Shown here: piece by piece, positions 60,172 to 64,000 of the stretch
Numbering within the stretch: position 1 is the first letter of the stretch
Layout: each line of letters starts with the position of its first letter
Assembly (NCBI RefSeq): GCF_036711975.1
Contig: NC_091966.1
Coordinates: 1,805,501 to 1,869,500, forward strand
Reading direction: 5' to 3'
Source of the DNA: Onthophagus taurus
Taxonomy: Eukaryota > Arthropoda > Insecta > Coleoptera > Scarabaeidae
DNA: 64,000 bases
The notes under the pieces: generated by a model
Told to the model about the DNA's origin: nothing
The model's input: the letters and a program-made list of their open reading frames with translations, nothing else
Databases searched by the model: none
Made by a program: the position numbers and the translations under genes

Positions 60172-62287
60172 TAAGAGTTTATTGTATACAGTAATTGTTT
60201 ACAATTCTTTACATTATTCAAATATTACTTTCACTCTCTACCCTCTTCCTCCATTTCCACCCCCTCGGCTCCTCGGCCTAATCATCCCCTCACCCATCCC
60301 TTTGTCTCCTCACCCCCATCACCATTCTCATCCATCGTTTCCCCTCTCCCCCCTCTCCTAAGATCTGCCTTCGGTCCATCTCCTCCTCCCTCAACTCACT
60401 GCACCCATTCAGCATGTGTTCTAACGTTTCCCATTCCTCCCTGCACAGCCTACACCACCTCTCCTCATCGGCCATCCAGTATTTGTTGGCTCTCTCCTCG
60501 TTTCCACAACGGAACCTAGCCACCAACTTTTTCCCTTCCTCATCTCTTTCCAATAACAAGTATCTAGGCAGCCCCTCCGTAATTATGTCCCTGTATCTTT
60601 CGTTATACCTTCCCTCTTTTATTTGTGTCCTTCTTTCCTGTCTCTGCACATCTCGGTCCCTGTCTCTCAACTCCCTACCCACCCTTCGTCTACTATTTAT
60701 CTCCGTTACCGAGTAGCCCGCTCGTCTATAATAGTTGTCTCTGTCTCCTTTCCCATATCTGACCTTTCCCTCTCTAATTTCCCTCCAACACTCCCCCAGG
60801 ATCCCGCAGCTTGGCCTCCCTTCTATTCTTTCTTCATATTTCACTGCCCTCCTGCCCGCCTCCACCCTGACCTTATCCACCTTTACCTCTTCCCTCACTA
60901 TATACCCCGGTGTTTCTCTCGCCACCCCAAGCACCCATCTCCAATATCTAGCCTGCACGTCCTCCAGCGGTCCCTGCTCCCTCCATCCCCATACCTCTGC
61001 CCCATACATCATCAGACTGCTAACCAGACCTTCAAACATAATCTTCCTCGCTGCCACATTCCTTCCAAAGATTCTCTTCCCCCAACCCCATACTTGTCCC
61101 ATCACCTTATTCGCCTTTTTTGCCATAGCTATCACATGCGACCCCTCCCTGTTATCCTCCCTAAACACATACCCCAAGTAAGTATACTCCCTAACCTCCT
61201 CGATATCCTTTCCCTCCCATCTCCAGTTTTCTGTTCTTTTTCTCCCACCCTTACAAAACTTCATCATCCTTGTCTTCCCCACATTCACTTCCAGCCCCTT
61301 CCCTCTAAAATATCTTTCCAATGTCTTTATCATCTCCTTGATCTCCACCGCTTCTCTCGCCATGACCACGATGTCATCCGCGTATGCTAACATATGCACC
61401 TTTCTACCTCCCACCACCAATCCTCCCATCTGCCCCTTCCCCAATCTTTCCTCCAGGTCCGCCGTATACAGTGCAAACAGACTTGGGCTCAGCGGACATC
61501 CCTGCCTCAGTCCCTTCGTAGTCCAGAACACGTCGCTCAGCTTATCTCCCACTTTTATCCTAGCCATCGTCTCCATATATATTTCCTTCACTCTAGCAAT
61601 TAGGTGTTCCGTTATCCCCCTCCTCCCCATCTCCTCCCACAACTTCCCCCTATCCACCTTATCAAAAGCCGCCTTCAAATCTATAAACAGGGCGTACAAT
61701 TTCCCTCCCTTCTTATCCAGCTCTCTATCTGCCAAATGCTTCAACACATACACGTTGTCGATTGCTCCCCTTCCCTTCCGAAAGCCTGCCTGCCCAATCG
61801 GCAATATTCCCCCCAACTCCATCTCCTCCTCCAATCTTCCCAGCAGTATCTTCGTGTATACCTTGTATGCCGAGTCTAGTAGGTTAATTCCCCTGTAGCT
61901 CTCTACACTTCCCTTATTACCCTTTTTATATACTGGGCAAATTATCCCCACTTTCCATCCCTCCGGAGTCCCACCCCCTCTCCATACGATATTCATCCCC
62001 TCCAACAACTTCACTCGCACCACCCTTGATGCTTCCAACCATGCTTCGTTATGTATCCCATCTTCACCTGGCGCCTTTCCCTTCTTCAATCTCCTAAGCA
62101 CCGCCTCCATCTTCCCTTCTGCTATCTCCTCTCCCCCATCTCCCTCATATCCTCCCAACCCCGTTAGCCTCGTTTCAACCCCTCCCAATAATCCCATAAA
62201 GTAACTCTTCCATTCTGTCATGTGTATTTCGCTGGTTATCGTCTCCCTACCCTTCTTTCCTTTTTTCAGATATATGTATTCTCTTCT
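60172..62287 (-). mobile_element. Young 5'-truncated LINE insertion with a 17-bp target duplication
   Basis: The element lies between two perfect copies of GTTGAGCATAATTTTAT (60155-60171 and 62288-62304). An uninterrupted version of this site exists in the neighbouring 267-bp units. The 3' end (left side) is AT-rich with CAATAAA. The body is about 55% GC, strikingly unlike its AT-rich surroundings. Confidence 0.93.
60290..62287 (-). pseudogene. LINE reverse transcriptase with C-terminal zinc knuckle, 5'-truncated, frame open
   Basis: One open minus-strand frame of about 665 codons. Motifs are KGKAPGEDGIHNEAW, WKVGIICPVYKKGNK, YRGINLLDSAYKVY, QAGFRKGRGAIDNV, ALFIDLKAAFDKVDR (first Asp), TKGLRQGCPLSPSLF, AYADDIVVMA (Asp pair) and GLEVNVGKTRMM. 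Near the end is WCRLCREEWETLEHMLNGC, a CxxC...H...C zinc knuckle. The apparent start codon lies in the target duplication, so no native start is present and the endonuclease is missing. The protein core is intact, implying recent insertion. The clade is not certain (I/Jockey/R1-like styles all possible). Confidence 0.9.
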
Positions 62288-62780
62288 GTTGAGCATAATT
62301 TTATACTTGTCTAAATCATTAACAACTAGTTTTTAAACAATCCATGTTACTCAAAATGACTGAAAACTAGTTGATAGTCATTAAAAACTTGTCTAAATGT
62401 ATAAGGACTAGTTTATAGCAAGTCCAGGTTGCTCAAAATGACTGAAAACTGCACCAACATTGTCCAAAATTGCTTTATAATGTAGCAAAATTGTTCCAAA
62501 TGATTAGAAATAAGTTCATAGCCATCTCACGTTGTTCAAAATCATTGAGAACTGGTTGAGCATAACTTTATACTTGTTTAAATGATTAACAACTAGTTTT
62601 TAAAGAATCCATGTTGCTCAAAATGACTGAAAACTAGTTGATAGTCATGAAAAACTTGTGTAAATGTATAAGGACTAGTTTGTAGCAAGTCTCGGTTGCT
62701 CAGAACGAATGAAAACTGCACCAACATTGTCTAAAATTGGTTTATAAGGTAGCAAAATTGTTCAAAATGATTGGAAATAA
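62288..62780. repeat. 267-bp tandem repeat, right part
   Basis: This is a continuation of 59615-60171 beyond the LINE. A further unit begins near 62554 (GGTTGAGCATAACTTTATAC). It is broken at about 62780 by the second LINE copy. Confidence 0.87.
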
Positions 62781-64000
62781 TAATAAGCATTTTATTGTTT
62801 TTTTACTATTAACAATTTTCCCTTTAATACATTCTAATCTATATTATTAATATATTATTTTCACCCTCTACCCTCTTCCTCCATTTCCACACCCTCGGCT
62901 CCTCGGCCCAATCATCCCCTCATCCATCCCTTTGTCTCCTCACCCGCACAACCATTCTCATCCATCGTTTCCCCTCTCCCCCCTCTCCTAAGATCTGCCC
63001 TCGGCCCAACTCCTCCTCCCTCAACTCACTGCACCCATTCAACATATGTTCCAACGTTTCCCATTCCTCCCTGCATAGCCTACACCACCTCTCCTCATCG
63101 GCCATCCAGTATCTGTTAGCTCTCTCCTCGTTTCCATAACAGAACCACCAACTACTTCCCTTCCTCATCTCCTTCCAATAACAAGCATCTAGGCAGCCCC
63201 TCCGTAATTATGTCCCTGTACCTTCCCTCTTTTATTTGTGTCCTTCTTTCCTGTCTCTGCACATCTCGGTCCCTATCTCTCAACTCCCTCCACATCTCCC
63301 TACCCACCCTTCGTCTACTATTTATCTCAGTTACCGAGTAGCCCGCTCGTCTATAATAGTTGTCTCTGTCTCCTTTCCCATATCTGATCTTTCCCTCTGC
63401 GGGGCTAATGCTTTGATAGTAGCGAGAGGAAGTTTTAGGAAAACCAATGTCTTCAACAACAAAATTTTATTTACAACAATAATAACAATAATGTAAGTGC
63501 GGACGCGAAAAGGGTAACTGCTGACTGATCTGCCGATGGTAACTGACAACTGATAACTGCCGATGGCAACTGATAACTGAACCCTCTGGGCCGATCCTGG
63601 TTCCTTTTATCCCCGAGTCCAGTAACATCCCCGGTGAAAGCTCTCTTCGAGTCCTTGTCTGGACCAAAAGGATCTGCTGTCCAGATGTACGGAGAGAGTT
63701 CTTCTGAATAGTTTCGAACGCTTTCTGGCGACCAGATGTTTGCCACGGAGAGCGTCAAGTAATATCTCCGGTGAAAGTTTTCCGGGAACTCTTTGCCTGG
63801 ACCAAAAGGGTGTCCTGGCCAGATGGCCGGAGAGAGATTTTTTGAACGGTTTACAAAGTTCCCTGGCGTCCAGATGTTCCCCACACCCTCTCTAATTTCC
63901 CTCCAACACTCCCCCAAGATATCGCAGTTTGGCCTCCCTTCTATTCTTTCTTCATATTTCACTGCCCTCCTGTCCGCCTCTTTACCTCTTCCCTCACTAT
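62781..64000 (-). pseudogene. Second, decayed copy of the same LINE, running off the window
   Basis: From 62860 the sequence matches the 3' part of the LINE at 60172-62287. The zinc-knuckle region MADEERWCRLCREEWETLEH lies in a short frame 63168-62920. A small deletion near 63145 joins KGSSWWFCYGNEERA where the intact copy has KKLVARFRCGNEERA. A solo LTR splits it at 63398-63885. It resumes to the right edge of the window, so its 5' end is unseen. Confidence 0.88.
63398..63885 (-). mobile_element. 488-bp solo LTR
   Basis: On the minus strand it starts TGTGGGG and ends CCCCGCA, i.e. TG...CA, and is flanked by 5-bp direct repeats CCCTC (63393-63397 and 63886-63890). It interrupts LINE sequence exactly. 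Minus-strand order is U3 with two diverged units of about 125 bp (each with CATCTGG, CTCTCTCCG, CCTTTTGGTCCAG and CTTTCACCGG), a GATAAAAGG TATA-like box (63611-63603) and an AATAAA (63471-63466). No internal retroelement sequence is present. The family (Gypsy-, Pao- or Copia-like) cannot be told from the LTR alone. Confidence 0.88.

Noticed and set aside
60414-61898. Plus-strand frames of up to 255 aa opposite the LINE
   Set aside because: They are antisense shadows of the intact minus-strand reverse transcriptase, rich in Ser/Pro/Leu as expected from its codon use.

Overview
This window looks like AT-rich, repeat-dominated nuclear DNA from an insect or another arthropod. The signs are introns of 55-80 bp with GT-AG borders, several transposon families common in insects (piggyBac, a DUF4817/DDE_3 Tc1-mariner type, non-LTR LINEs, a solo LTR, TA- and TTA-flanked foldback elements) and long nucleosome-length satellite arrays. 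A beetle is a guess only. There are no prokaryote-style operons.

The only convincing host genes are four small minus-strand genes at about 6.2-6.9, 32.3-32.8, 38.7-39.3 and 44.4-44.9 kb. Each has three exons and two phase-0 introns. Each encodes a predicted secreted protein of 127-180 aa ending in a cysteine-poor PDGF/VEGF-like domain. The spacing C-x12-C-x(29-34)-C-x-C is shared by all four. Two of them (B and C) share a TATA-containing promoter block and a 3' stem-loop. I read them as a dispersed tandem family spread apart by satellite expansion, and they are the most interesting biology here.

Layout: 0.35-5.15 kb holds a 190-bp satellite (Sat1). 5.15-6.0 kb is a deleted piggyBac remnant, followed by gene A. 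7.0-10.0 and 17.5-20.4 kb hold inverted copies of a 3-kb TTAA-flanked element, each with a nested mariner-like element at the same place. 10.7-16.9 and 20.4-25.1 kb hold a 191-bp satellite (Sat2), each array ending in the same 540-bp tail. 26.8-30.9 kb is a 368-bp dimeric satellite (Sat3), followed by gene B. 33.1-38.2 kb is a 187-bp satellite (Sat4), followed by gene C. 39.6-42.6 kb is an array of 127-bp self-complementary hairpin units. A LINE fossil and gene D follow.

45-53 kb is a field of foldback elements (MITEs), some nested. 54.5-56.8 kb is a frameshifted LINE. From 59.4 kb to the end come a piece of the hairpin repeat, a 267-bp tandem repeat carrying a young 5'-truncated LINE with a 17-bp target-site duplication, and a second decayed copy of that LINE split by a 488-bp solo LTR.

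Sat1 and Sat2 (opposite orientations) look distantly related to each other, as do Sat3 and Sat4, by eye. The structure suggests that TTAA elements and satellites drove the local duplications among which the secreted-protein family sits.
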